This document shows positions 43,283 to 52,680 of a DNA stretch of 64,000 nucleotides, piece after piece; positions within the stretch are counted from its first letter, which is position 1, and each line of letters begins with the position of its first letter. This stretch comes from Pseudoalteromonas aurantia 208 (GTDB lineage Bacteria > Pseudomonadota > Gammaproteobacteria > Enterobacterales > Alteromonadaceae), in the NCBI RefSeq assembly GCF_014858725.1, contig NZ_AQGV01000013.1:395171-459170 (forward strand), read 5' to 3'. The position numbers and the translations under genes were made by a program. Below the pieces are notes generated by a model, which made no database searches, was not told the origin of the DNA, and saw only the letters and a list, made by a program, of their open reading frames with translations.

Positions 43283-43309
43283 TTTCCTAAAACCTCTCTA
43301 ATCTTCCGA

Positions 43310-43621
43310 TTAACCCAGGCTGATTTGAACATCAACACCAGCAGCAAGGTCTAGGCGCATTAGAGCGTCTACAGTCTTGTCAGTTGGTTCTACGATGTCG
43401 ATCAGACGTTTATGGGTGCGGATCTCATATTGATCTCGCGCATCTTTGTTCACGTGCGGAGAAGTCAATATTGTAAAACGTTCAAAGCGAGTTGGAAGTG
43501 GGATTGGACCACGTACCTGAGCGCCAGTGCGTTTCGCTGTTTCCACGATTTCCGCCGTTGATTGGTCAATCAAACGGTGGTCAAAAGCTTTTAGGCGAAT
43601 ACGAATGCGTTGATTTGACAT
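43310..43621 (-). CDS. rpsJ: 30S ribosomal protein S10 (NusE)
   Basis: 103 residues; a 30S head protein that also acts as NusE, linking RNA polymerase antitermination complexes to translation. QRIRIRLKAFDHRLIDQST and VRGPIPLPTRFERFTILTSPHVNKDARDQYEIRTHKR are diagnostic (listed in shorter runs across the protein). First gene of the operon after a leader of about 180 bases. Confidence 0.98.
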   Translation of the reverse strand: MSNQRIRIRLKAFDHRLIDQSTAEIVETAKRTGAQVRGPIPLPTRFERFTILTSPHVNKDARDQYEIRTHKRLIDIVEPTDKTVDALMRLDLAAGVDVQISLG

Positions 43622-43803
43622 TCTTTAACAACCTCAATTAAAAGAGCATTTAAAAAGAGCATAAAAATACCACCAGAACAAAATAATAAATTATTTGCCG
43701 GTTGGGATCTTTATTTCTACCATTGAACTCCAAATCGGAGTTCCTGTTTTAGCTTGAAATCCAAGCTCTATTTGCTTTCTAACTGTCTGCAACAGTAGAA
43801 AGT
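43622..43803 (-). promoter_or_regulatory. S10 operon leader with three hairpins
   Basis: Reading the minus strand, three stems occur in order: an 11-bp bulged stem at the very 5' end (43802-43775), AGCTTG/CAAGCT (43767-43751), and GAACTCC/GGAGTTC (43743-43725). About 100 unstructured bases then lead to rpsJ. Gammaproteobacterial S10 leaders mediate repression by L4 through such hairpins. Correspondence with the E. coli stems is not proven. Confidence 0.6.
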
Positions 43804-43809
43804 CCGCAC

Positions 43810-43837
43810 ATTATAATGATATTGGCGATAAATGCAA
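43810..43837 (-). promoter_or_regulatory. S10 operon promoter
   Basis: On the minus strand TTGCAT (43837-43832) and a perfect TATAAT (43815-43810) are 16 bases apart. The predicted start falls at the base of the first leader hairpin. Confidence 0.75.
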
Positions 43838-44021
43838 CAAGCAATACTAAGTTTTATTTCATGTTCTGTTTAATCATTCAGAGTAAGCTTAAACTAACTA
43901 CACCTTTTATATGTGCACTTTTACACTAATCTAATATAGTGCATTATCTCCAATTCAAGCTGAAATGGTCAGTCCAGTGAAAGCTTGCTATGCTATCACA
44001 AATTTTTAAATGTGGTGTTTT

Positions 44022-46448
44022 ATGAGACTTATCTCGCAAGGTTTAAATCAACTTTCACAGTGGGCTAACGCATCATTGGTGAGGACTAAACTACTTCCCG
44101 AAAACCCCGTAGCGCAATTTGAATTAAACCCTGAACTTCCAACATTTTATGTTGCTCGACTCAATGCTCGTTCTGACATTGCGGCACTCGATCGTGTCTG
44201 TAAAAAGCTAGCACTGCCTCGCCCAACACAAACACAGTCTATTGGTGAAAAGTCCATTCCTCGTTTTATTGGGCTACAAAATCCAACGCCACTGTTTTCT
44301 AAAAAAGCGAAACCCAGTAATGCGTTGGATATTGGTAAAGATATTTTTGAAGCTTTACAACTTACACCTGATTGTCAGGCCCAAATCATTCCAATCACAA
44401 TACTGTGGGGCCGTAACCCAGGAAAAGAGAAACCGGGTATAGGCACGTTATTTTCACATTCTTTAACGCCTAGCTGGTTGCGAAAATGCTTTGTTTTACT
44501 ATTTTCAGGCCGAGATAACTTAGTTCGCTTCAGTCAACCTATCGAGCTCAACCAACTTATCAACGACAAAGCCGATGTCGATGAATTACCACATAAACTT
44601 GTTCGTGTCGCACGAGTACACTTTCGCCGTCAAAAATTAGCAGCCACAGGTCCAAAACTTCCCTCTCGAGAACAGCTATTTAATTCTTTACTCGCGTCAC
44701 CCAGTATCAAAAAGGCCATTGAAGAAGAAGCTAAAAGTAAAGGGTTAACCCATGATGAAGCGCGTTTAAACGCTCAAAACCTATTAGAAGAAATTGCAGC
44801 AAATTATTCAGATGCAATGGTCAAAGTTGGCGAACGGCTTCTCACCTGGTTATGGAATAAACTTTATAATGGAATTGAAATAAAATATGCAGAACGCGTC
44901 CATAACTTAGCCGATAAAGGCCATGAGATTATTTATGTACCTTGCCACCGCAGCCACATGGATTACCTATTACTCACATACGTGATCTATCATCAAGGAC
45001 TCGTTCCTCCACATATTGCAGCAGGCGTTAACTTAAATTTCTTTCCAGCAGGCGGCATATTTAGACGTTGTGGGGCATTTTTTATACGCCGCTCATTTGC
45101 TGGTAACAAACTTTACTCTGCCGTATTCAAAGAATATTTAAGCCAGCTCTTCATTAAAGGTTATTCTGTTAAGTTTTATACTGAAGGAGGTCGCAGTCGC
45201 ACTGGTCGCTTACTTCCGCCCAAAACAGGTATGTTAGCAATGACAATTCAATCCATGTTACGAGGAATAGACAGGCCGATTTCAATAGTTCCTGTTTATA
45301 TTGGCTATGAGCATGTCATGGAGATTAATACCTACCTTAAAGAATTAGCAGGGAGTAACAAAAAGAACGAATCGGTATTTGCTGTCTTCAAAGCCATGAA
45401 AAACCTGAAAAACTATGGTCGTGGTTATTTAAATTTTGGTGAACCAATTAATGTAAATCAATATTTAAATGAGCATCAGCAAGGGTGGCATAACGCAATA
45501 CACCCAACCAATGTGCAAAAGCCGACATGGTTAAATGCTCGTGTCGCCGGCTTGGCCGACAACATTATGACTAATATCAATAGCGCCGCTGCTTTAAATG
45601 CAGTTAATTTATTGGCCACCATTTTACTCAGCAACAGTCAATTTGCATTAAGTAAACGTAAGTTACTTTCTCAGCTAGAGTTTTATCTAAACTTACATCG
45701 AGATGCTAAGTACAACACACAAGTTACTTTACCTGAAGGCAATGCTGAGCAGCTGCTTCAACATGCCCTGCAACTCAACAAGTTTGACGTATTACAAGAT
45801 GAGCTTGGGGACATTGTAACAATTAAAGAGCAGGAACGGACTCTTTTTAATTACTATCGCAATAACATTATTCATGTATTTGCCGTGCCCAGTATTATTG
45901 CTCAGCAATTAGTTAACTGCCGCACAGTCACTATACAAGAATGTGAGCAGCAATTAGCATTGCTATATCCATTTTTTGCGAAAGAGTGGTTTTTAACGCC
46001 ATTGCGTGCAGGGTATATTGCTGAAATATTGAACGCCTTTGCTAACAGTGGACTCATTGAATTTGACGGTAACTCTGTCAAAGTCGCCTCTCAAAGTAAT
46101 GCCGTAGCACAGTTAGAGATGCTGGGGAAAGTCATACATTTAACACTCGAGCGTTATGCAATCACAGTCAGTTTAATCGATTCCAATCAAGGGATCACAC
46201 GTACGACTTTAGAATCTGAAAATGATGTACTTGCAAAACGCTTAGGGACGCTCCACGGCATTAAAAGCCCTGAGTTCTTTGATAAAAAAGTGCTGGTATC
46301 GTTTATTTCAAGCCTTAAAACTCAGGGCTATATTACTGTCTCTGAACAGCAATGTATTGAGGCTACTCAGCAACTCGCTGAGCTAAAATCTCATTTACGC
46401 GCATTGTTGCCAGCAAGTATTTGGCAATCAATTAACGACACCCTTTAG
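44022..46448 (+). CDS. plsB: Glycerol-3-phosphate 1-O-acyltransferase
   Basis: About 808 residues; membrane-associated enzyme acylating glycerol-3-phosphate, the first step of phospholipid synthesis. The catalytic H-x4-D motif is in YVPCHRSHMDYLLLTY. Downstream blocks GGIFRRCGAFFIRRSF and FYTEGGRSRTGRLLPPKTGM bind the substrate, and SIVPVYIGYEHVME is block IV. ATG at 44022 (MRLISQGLNQ) has GGTG eight bases upstream and is preferred over ATG at 44010, which lacks a site. Divergent from the S10 operon; tesB is convergent. Confidence 0.97.
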   Translation: MRLISQGLNQLSQWANASLVRTKLLPENPVAQFELNPELPTFYVARLNARSDIAALDRVCKKLALPRPTQTQSIGEKSIPRFIGLQNPTPLFSKKAKPSNALDIGKDIFEALQLTPDCQAQIIPITILWGRNPGKEKPGIGTLFSHSLTPSWLRKCFVLLFSGRDNLVRFSQPIELNQLINDKADVDELPHKLVRVARVHFRRQKLAATGPKLPSREQLFNSLLASPSIKKAIEEEAKSKGLTHDEARLNAQNLLEEIAANYSDAMVKVGERLLTWLWNKLYNGIEIKYAERVHNLADKGHEIIYVPCHRSHMDYLLLTYVIYHQGLVPPHIAAGVNLNFFPAGGIFRRCGAFFIRRSFAGNKLYSAVFKEYLSQLFIKGYSVKFYTEGGRSRTGRLLPPKTGMLAMTIQSMLRGIDRPISIVPVYIGYEHVMEINTYLKELAGSNKKNESVFAVFKAMKNLKNYGRGYLNFGEPINVNQYLNEHQQGWHNAIHPTNVQKPTWLNARVAGLADNIMTNINSAAALNAVNLLATILLSNSQFALSKRKLLSQLEFYLNLHRDAKYNTQVTLPEGNAEQLLQHALQLNKFDVLQDELGDIVTIKEQERTLFNYYRNNIIHVFAVPSIIAQQLVNCRTVTIQECEQQLALLYPFFAKEWFLTPLRAGYIAEILNAFANSGLIEFDGNSVKVASQSNAVAQLEMLGKVIHLTLERYAITVSLIDSNQGITRTTLESENDVLAKRLGTLHGIKSPEFFDKKVLVSFISSLKTQGYITVSEQQCIEATQQLAELKSHLRALLPASIWQSINDTL

Positions 46449-46458
46449 CCCTTATAAC

Positions 46459-46500
46459 CAAAAGGGGGTTACTTCGTTACCGCATAGTAATCCTCTTTTG
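46459..46500. terminator. Shared terminator between plsB and tesB
   Basis: CAAAAGGGGGTTAC and GTAATCCTCTTTTG (46459-46472, 46487-46500) make a 14-bp stem with two mismatches. It lies between the convergent stop codons; the arms contain A4/T4 runs rather than long T tails. Confidence 0.6.
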
Positions 46501-46503
46501 ATA

Positions 46504-47364
46504 TTAACCCCGCTGTCGCATAACACCTTCTTGCATCGTAGAAGCAATCAGCTCTCCATTGCGGTTAAAAAACTGACCTCTAACTAAACCTCGGCCGTTG
46601 CTGGCACTTGGGCTGTCCACACTATATAAAATCCAGTCATCTAACCTAAATGGTCGATGGAACCACATCGCATGATCAACTGTGGCAACCTGCATACTCG
46701 GGTGCATAAATGATAACCCATGAGGCTGAAGTGCCGTTGGTAAAAATTCAAAATCAGACGCGTATGCTAAAAGGTAATTATGGATCCGCCTATCATCTGG
46801 CATAGGTCCATTGGCTTTAAACCATACATGACGCTCTGGGGTTGTTTTTTGTGGCTTAAAAGGGTTTTGAAAATCTACGGGCCTCATTTCTAGAGGCATT
46901 TCGCGAGTAAATTTATGTCTTAACGGCTCCGGTATCAAATGCGCATTTTCTTGATAAAACTCTAATGACGATTTTAATGTTTCAGGTGCTGGCACCTTTG
47001 GCATATTACTTTGATGAGAAAGCCCAGGTTCATCTCCCTGAAATGAGGCTGTCATATAAAATATCGGTTTACCATATTGAATCGCACTTACACGACGAGT
47101 ACTAAAGCTTTTACCATCCCGAATAGTTTCAACGTCATAGACAATAGGTTTCGCTGGGTCTCCAGGTCGCAAAAAATATGAATGCAGTGAGTTTACATAT
47201 CGCGCTTCCGGCAAGGTATATTTTGCCGCTGACAAAGCCTGTCCCATAACTTGCCCACCAAAAACTTGTGGAAAGCCTAAATCTTGACTTTGACCTCGAT
47301 AAATACCCAATTCAATTTCTTCTAATTTTAGTAATGACAATAAATTATCAAGTATCTGACTCAT
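46504..47364 (-). CDS. tesB: Acyl-CoA thioesterase II
   Basis: 286 residues with a double hotdog fold; hydrolyses medium and long acyl-CoA to free fatty acids. Seen: RGQSQDLGFPQVFGGQVMGQALSAA, HSYFLRPGDPAKPI, SFSTRRVSAIQYGKPIFYM and ASDFEFLPTALQPHG, where the Asp belongs to the catalytic set. MWFHRPFRLDDWILY and ATMQEGVMRQR complete the C-terminal domain. Neighbouring plsB uses the same substrate pool, but the genes are convergent. Confidence 0.96.
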   Translation of the reverse strand: MSQILDNLLSLLKLEEIELGIYRGQSQDLGFPQVFGGQVMGQALSAAKYTLPEARYVNSLHSYFLRPGDPAKPIVYDVETIRDGKSFSTRRVSAIQYGKPIFYMTASFQGDEPGLSHQSNMPKVPAPETLKSSLEFYQENAHLIPEPLRHKFTREMPLEMRPVDFQNPFKPQKTTPERHVWFKANGPMPDDRRIHNYLLAYASDFEFLPTALQPHGLSFMHPSMQVATVDHAMWFHRPFRLDDWILYSVDSPSASNGRGLVRGQFFNRNGELIASTMQEGVMRQRG

Positions 47365-47532
47365 GGTACGTGCCCGCTTAGTTATCGTGATCTAATAATA
47401 CTATAAATAACAACGATACCTACCCTAATTACTTATCAAAGCGCATTTAACGAACACCATATTGATTAATGATTGCATGACGACACATTTATCTACGACA
47501 ATAAGACTTCACACACGAAAGAGATCCTCGCC

Positions 47533-47985
47533 ATGGCATATTGGTTATTTAAAACTGAACCGGAGACATTCTCCATCGATGACTTAAAAAGTGCATCACA
47601 ACAACGTACATTTTGGGAGGGCATCAGAAATTATCAAGCGCGCAATTTTTTACGAGATAGAGTGCAAATCGGAGATCAAGTGTTCATTTATCACTCTAGC
47701 TGTAAAATACCTGCCATTGTGGGCATTGCCGTCGTCGTCAAAGCTGCGGAAACCGACCCGCATCAATTTGACATGAATAGCGATTATTACGATGCGAAAG
47801 CCACCCACGAAGCGCCTCGGTGGGTAGGCGTAACCATCCAATATCAGCAACACTTAACCCCCATTACATTGGCCGAAATAAAAGCCAATAACGCCATTAC
47901 TGAACTCGCACTCAAAAAGGCTAATCGACTATCAATCATGCCCGTCACTGACAGTGAGTGGCAATTATTAATAGCGTCGCGCTAA
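47533..47985 (+). CDS. EVE domain-containing protein
   Basis: 150 residues forming a single EVE (PUA-like) domain: MAYWLFKTEPETFSIDDL, WEGIRNYQARNFLRD, GDQVFIYHSS, PRWVGVTI. EVE domains bind modified bases in DNA or RNA; the housekeeping role of this stand-alone bacterial type is not established. ATG at 47533 has GAGA at ribosome-site distance and fits homologous starts; an upstream in-frame ATG (47473) would add an unlikely 20 residues. Convergent with the channel gene. Confidence 0.88.
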   Translation: MAYWLFKTEPETFSIDDLKSASQQRTFWEGIRNYQARNFLRDRVQIGDQVFIYHSSCKIPAIVGIAVVVKAAETDPHQFDMNSDYYDAKATHEAPRWVGVTIQYQQHLTPITLAEIKANNAITELALKKANRLSIMPVTDSEWQLLIASR

Positions 47986-48176
47986 ATTCCGGTACGTGTT
48001 GCGTTCCGCTCTCGCCCCCCAAATTGGGTGCAATCGAAAAATACAGTAATAAGACCAGCCAAGAAAAGAGCTATGAACCGATTAACCTTCCACTTTCTTC
48101 ATAATTTAGAGTTCGCTGACGGGTTACTATCAAACCGAACGGTACTAGACAATCAAATATCTCCTACTCGTCACTG

Positions 48177-49235
48177 TCAAATGTCATTCCACTGTACCTC
48201 ACTCACAAGCACTCTACTGGGGGCTATATAATGCAAAATATCACCCGCATTAATCCTATATTCCAATGGTGGATTTAAATCCAAATTTTGCCCGTTTCGG
48301 TCATGTGCTACGCCTAATAAAATTGCATTGTGATGTGTCTTAAAATAGGGAAATAGCGCGCCAAATTGATAGCTATTAACACCTTCTGGTAACTGTAAAC
48401 TAAATTGTGTATCACCGTGTAGACTCGAAAGCAGCTCTTCCTGAACACGACTTGAGCCGGGGTCCTGCATGGCACGCACTAATATTTCAGCCGATTTAGC
48501 CGACGAACACTCCACGTTCTGACAGTGAGAACGTAATAAAGCAACTTTACTTTCATCCTGAAAATGCGCGCTAATATGAGCTTCAGGTTTGATAATAGGG
48601 CTTAATTTCAAAGAGGTAGTGAAAGTTTGGTCATCATCTTGTCCATCTATAATCACTTTATCTGCATCGCTGATAGCAATTCTGGCCAACTGTTCATTCT
48701 CTGTGAAACTAGTCAAACGCGCAAAATTAACTTCTGGATAGCCCAACAAAGGATGCTCTATATTGTCAGTAACAGCCAAAACGATACGTCGATTATCTCG
48801 TTTTGTGTCTGCAAGAATATAGTCAATGATTTTCTTTGTTCTGACTGGGTGCCAACCAAATATAATAATGTGATTGCGCAAATGGTAGTAATCTTTATCG
48901 CCTGTCATTGCTCGTTTTATCCAAAATGTTGCCATTTGCCCTGCTTTGCCAAGCAGAACACCAAATAAACCTAAACCAAACGGAATTTGCACTAACGCCA
49001 CAACCCAACGGCCAAAATCAGTTGTGGCACTAAAATCGCCATATCCAACGGTTGAGGTTGTTACAATATAATAATAAAAAAATACATTTGCTGGCAGTAA
49101 TGAGTGCTCATTTGCAAACAGTAACAACCCCCATACTAACCCCATATGCAGCGCAGTAATTAAACACAATAACCGCCAACTAGCTCGGTCAACATGAGCG
49201 CGTAATAATACTACTAAGCGTTTAAAAATAATCAT
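48177..49235 (-). CDS. Two-helix potassium channel with RCK/TrkA-N regulatory domain
   Basis: 352 residues. A first membrane helix (about 22-42), the pore loop with selectivity filter TSTVGYGDFS, and a second helix (WVVALVQIPFGLGLFGVLLG) form a minimal K+ channel. A cytoplasmic RCK domain follows, with a Rossmann start NHIIIFGWHPVRTKKIIDYI and a C-terminal TrkA-C-like part (INAGDILHYIAPSR). The RCK glycine motif is unusual (FGWHPV instead of GxGxxG), so nucleotide binding may differ. It resembles MthK-like or Kch-like channels, but with only two helices. Confidence 0.87.
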   Translation of the reverse strand: MIIFKRLVVLLRAHVDRASWRLLCLITALHMGLVWGLLLFANEHSLLPANVFFYYYIVTTSTVGYGDFSATTDFGRWVVALVQIPFGLGLFGVLLGKAGQMATFWIKRAMTGDKDYYHLRNHIIIFGWHPVRTKKIIDYILADTKRDNRRIVLAVTDNIEHPLLGYPEVNFARLTSFTENEQLARIAISDADKVIIDGQDDDQTFTTSLKLSPIIKPEAHISAHFQDESKVALLRSHCQNVECSSAKSAEILVRAMQDPGSSRVQEELLSSLHGDTQFSLQLPEGVNSYQFGALFPYFKTHHNAILLGVAHDRNGQNLDLNPPLEYRINAGDILHYIAPSRVLVSEVQWNDI

Positions 49236-49419
49236 AATTAGGCGTGTCGTGAAAATATATATCTACCCTACTTTATTTCAAGTTTCTTGAAAACCTTACC
49301 ATGACTACACACAATAAAATAACAATAAATTCAGCTTTGGAAACTTACAGACAAACTCGTAATTTGTAATAACTTGGGTATACTAAAATATGAAATAACA
49401 CGAGATAGTAGGTTGAAGA

Positions 49420-50367
49420 ATGGCTGGTGTATTGGCTTCGGTGGATCAAAGAACACAATTAGTTGGCGAAAACCGGCTTGAGCTGTTGTTATTCCACTTA
49501 CACAGTCGACATTTGTTTGCACTGAATGTATTTAAGGTGAAAGAGGTCGTGAAATTACCACACCTCAACATTATTCCCAATGCGCACCCTAAAGTATGTG
49601 GAGTGACAACAATACGTGGCGAATCAATCCCCGTCATAGATTTACGCTTAGCGATTTGCATGCCTGAGTGTGAGCGAGGCGCAGATTGTAATCTTGTTAT
49701 CACCGAATATAACCGCTCTATACAAGCGTTTTTAGTTGGTAAAGTAGATCAAATTGTTAATACAACATGGTCTGATATTATGCCAACCCCCAGCTCTGTG
49801 GGTAAAAACCATTATTTAACCGCTTTAACAAAAGTAGTCCGAGAAGATATCGAGCATATTGTAGAGATCATTGACGTTGAAAAAGTATTGGCCGAAATCA
49901 TAGAGTACGACATTGGTATTTCCGATAATGTGTTAGATCAGACGATTATTGAAGATTTTAAAGGCCGTAAAATACTCCATGCTGACGACTCCCCAACAGC
50001 CCGTAGGCAAGTCGCAGATACGCTTGCCCAGCTTGGTATAGAAATCATCCCTGCGACTGACGGTCAAGAGGCACTTAACTTGTTAACACAATGGGCTGAT
50101 GACGGAGTAGATGTAAATGAAGAGCTCCTCGCTGTGATCACTGATGCTGAAATGCCTGTTATGGATGGGTATAGATTAACGTACGAGATTCGGAATGACT
50201 CACGCCTCAAAGATCTGTACGTAGTGCTTAACACATCTCTTAGCGGCAGCTTTAATCAAGCTATGGTTGAAAAAGTAGGATGTAATGCTTTTCTTTCAAA
50301 ATTCCAGCCTGACTTACTTGTACAAGAAGTACAAAATCGCTTAAAAGCGATTCTGCCCACCAAGTAA
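49420..50367 (+). CDS. cheV: Chemotaxis coupling protein CheV
   Basis: 315 residues: an N-terminal CheW-like domain (about 10-170: RLELLLFHLHSRHLFALNVFKVKEVV, TTIRGESIPVIDL) and a C-terminal receiver (about 185-310). The receiver acceptor is in ITDAEMPVMDGYR, the acid pair in LHADDSPTARR and the lysine in FLSKFQP. CheV couples receptors to CheA and adapts by phosphorylation. AGGTTGA precedes the ATG. No chemotaxis operon adjoins it, though a CheW-CZB gene lies 5.5 kb downstream. Confidence 0.95.
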   Translation: MAGVLASVDQRTQLVGENRLELLLFHLHSRHLFALNVFKVKEVVKLPHLNIIPNAHPKVCGVTTIRGESIPVIDLRLAICMPECERGADCNLVITEYNRSIQAFLVGKVDQIVNTTWSDIMPTPSSVGKNHYLTALTKVVREDIEHIVEIIDVEKVLAEIIEYDIGISDNVLDQTIIEDFKGRKILHADDSPTARRQVADTLAQLGIEIIPATDGQEALNLLTQWADDGVDVNEELLAVITDAEMPVMDGYRLTYEIRNDSRLKDLYVVLNTSLSGSFNQAMVEKVGCNAFLSKFQPDLLVQEVQNRLKAILPTK

Positions 50368-50385
50368 CTGGCTACTTATACAGTA
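50366..50385. promoter_or_regulatory. Candidate LexA (SOS) box upstream of uvrD
   Basis: CTG (50368-50370), ten bases, CAG (50381-50383), with a perfect right half TATACAGTA; the left half has CTGG instead of CTGT. It begins at the cheV stop codon, about 130 bases before uvrD, which is SOS-controlled in E. coli. Confidence 0.55.
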
Positions 50386-50514
50386 TTCATACTTTTATTT
50401 TCTTTTAAATTTCAAATTGTTAAATATTAAGACGCAAGGAACATCATCACAAAACTGGGAAAGCGAAGTACACAAAGGTATACTTTGCCTTCATTTTCTA
50501 TAACAGGCGTGATG

Positions 50515-52680
50515 ATGGACGTTTCTGAATTAATCGATGGTTTAAACGATAAACAGCGAGAAGCTGTTGCCGCACCACTACAGAATATGCTGGTGTTGGC
50601 GGGTGCGGGGTCTGGTAAGACTCGAGTACTTGTACATCGTATCGCTTGGTTAATGCAAGTCGAACATGCATCACCCTACAGTATATTTGCCGTAACATTT
50701 ACTAATAAAGCGGCCAAAGAAATGCGCTCCCGTGTAGAGGAAACTATCAAGTCTTCTGTTGGCGGGATGTGGATTGGAACCTTTCACGGATTATCTCACC
50801 GCATCTTACGAGCGCATTACCGTGATGCTAATTTGCCCGAAGCATTCCAAATACTAGACACCGATGATCAAGTTCGTATGATCCGTCGACTGCTCAAAGC
50901 AATGAATATAGACGAAAAAAAGTGGCCTGCAAAGCAAATCGCATGGTATATCAGTGCTCGTAAAGATGAGGGCACTCGACCTAAAGATATTCAGGCTTAC
51001 GATATTAATGAGCAGCTATTACTTAAAGTATATACTGCGTATCAAGAAGCATGTGATCGTGCTGGCTTAGTCGATTTTGCCGAAATTCTATTACGATGTT
51101 TTGAATTGCTACAACAGCATCCCACCCTCTTACGCCACTATCAGCAACGTTTTCGCTATATGCTAGTTGACGAATTCCAAGATACCAATAGCATCCAGTA
51201 TCAATGGCTGAAATTACTTGCTGGGACTGAAAACACGATGATGATAGTGGGAGATGACGATCAAAGTATTTATGGCTGGCGAGGGGCTAAGATTGAGAAT
51301 ATTACCCGCTTTGTGGGTGACTTTAATGCCGAAACGATTCGCCTAGAGCAGAACTATCGCTCAACTGCCACTATTTTAAAAGCATCTAATGCACTTATTG
51401 AGAATAACGCTGAACGTATGGGTAAAAGTTTATGGACTGAGGGCTCAGAAGGTGAGCCTATTTCTGTCTATGCAGCTTTTAATGAACTCGATGAATCTCG
51501 CTTTGTCGCAAGCAAAATCCGCAGCTGGCTAAATGCAGGTAACAAACTCGATCACAGCGCCATTTTATATCGAAATAATGCCCAATCACGGGTACTTGAA
51601 GAAGCATTATTACAAGAAGGATTAAAATACCGAATTTATGGTGGCATGCGCTTTTTCGAACGACAAGAAATTAAAGATGCTCTTGCATATTTACGCTTGA
51701 TCAGCAATCGACAGGATGATGCCGCATTTGAGCGGGTTATTAATACCCCAGCGCGAGGCATTGGCGATAAAACACTCAGTCACATCCGCGATTGTGCTCG
51801 AAATGAGTCAATGCCTTTGTGGTACGCGGCGAAAGCAATCGTAGAAGAAAAACACCTTTCTGGTAGAGCTGCAACAGCAATTAGTCGCTTTGTAGAAGTG
51901 GTTGAGAAGTTGGACGATAGTATTACTGAATTAGAGTTGGCTGAGCAGGCACAATTAACTATTGAACAATCAGGTTTACTGGCGATGTATCAAGCTGAAA
52001 AAGGCGAGAAAGGCCGCGCTCGTGTTGAAAATTTGGAAGAATTAATCAGTGCATGTGGTCAATATGATTTACCTATCGATGAAGACTTTAGTTCACCTTT
52101 GCAAGGCTTCTTAGCTTATACATCACTAGAGTCAGGAGAAGGACAAGCTGATGAACATGAAGATGCAGTGCAAATGATGACATTACACTCAGCCAAAGGT
52201 TTAGAATTCCCTCTGGTTTTTATGGTTGGGGTAGAAGAAGGCATGTTCCCGTCCCAGCAAAGTCATGAGGAATCAGGCAGATTAGAGGAAGAACGTCGGC
52301 TTTGTTATGTTGGTATGACACGGGCAATGGAGAAACTATACATTAGTCACGCTGAAAGCCGTAGATTGTATGGACAGGAAAAGCATCATAGTCCGTCTCG
52401 TTTTTTACGTGAATTACCCGATGATTGTGTCGAAGAAATTCGTATAAAAACTCAAGTTTCGCGTCCTGCGGCGAGTGGTCGTTTTAGCCCGTCAGTAACA
52501 CATGCCGTTTTTGAAGACAGTGGTTATACGCTAGGTCAACGTGTTTTACACGCCAAGTTTGGTGCTGGAACAGTATTAAATTACGAAGGAAGTGGCGCTC
52601 AATCACGCATTCAGGTCAATTTTGATGATGTGGGCAGCAAATGGTTAGTGACGGCTTATGCACGTCTTCAAGCCATGTGA
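50515..52680 (+). CDS. uvrD: DNA helicase II UvrD
   Basis: 721 residues. SF1A helicase for nucleotide excision and mismatch repair. Motifs: LAGAGSGKTRVLVHRIAWL, TFTNKAAKEMRSRVEE, VDEFQDTNSIQYQWLK, VGDDDQSIYGWRGAKIEN, LEQNYRSTATILK, GGMRFFERQEIKDALAYLR and MTLHSAKGLEFPLVF. The C terminus has the Tudor-like RNA-polymerase-binding module (GQRVLHAKFGAGTVLNYEG). ATG at 50515 (MDVSELIDGLNDKQREAV) matches the E. coli start; AGG lies upstream. The end overlaps tmcA by 23 bases. Confidence 0.97.
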   Translation: MDVSELIDGLNDKQREAVAAPLQNMLVLAGAGSGKTRVLVHRIAWLMQVEHASPYSIFAVTFTNKAAKEMRSRVEETIKSSVGGMWIGTFHGLSHRILRAHYRDANLPEAFQILDTDDQVRMIRRLLKAMNIDEKKWPAKQIAWYISARKDEGTRPKDIQAYDINEQLLLKVYTAYQEACDRAGLVDFAEILLRCFELLQQHPTLLRHYQQRFRYMLVDEFQDTNSIQYQWLKLLAGTENTMMIVGDDDQSIYGWRGAKIENITRFVGDFNAETIRLEQNYRSTATILKASNALIENNAERMGKSLWTEGSEGEPISVYAAFNELDESRFVASKIRSWLNAGNKLDHSAILYRNNAQSRVLEEALLQEGLKYRIYGGMRFFERQEIKDALAYLRLISNRQDDAAFERVINTPARGIGDKTLSHIRDCARNESMPLWYAAKAIVEEKHLSGRAATAISRFVEVVEKLDDSITELELAEQAQLTIEQSGLLAMYQAEKGEKGRARVENLEELISACGQYDLPIDEDFSSPLQGFLAYTSLESGEGQADEHEDAVQMMTLHSAKGLEFPLVFMVGVEEGMFPSQQSHEESGRLEEERRLCYVGMTRAMEKLYISHAESRRLYGQEKHHSPSRFLRELPDDCVEEIRIKTQVSRPAASGRFSPSVTHAVFEDSGYTLGQRVLHAKFGAGTVLNYEGSGAQSRIQVNFDDVGSKWLVTAYARLQAM

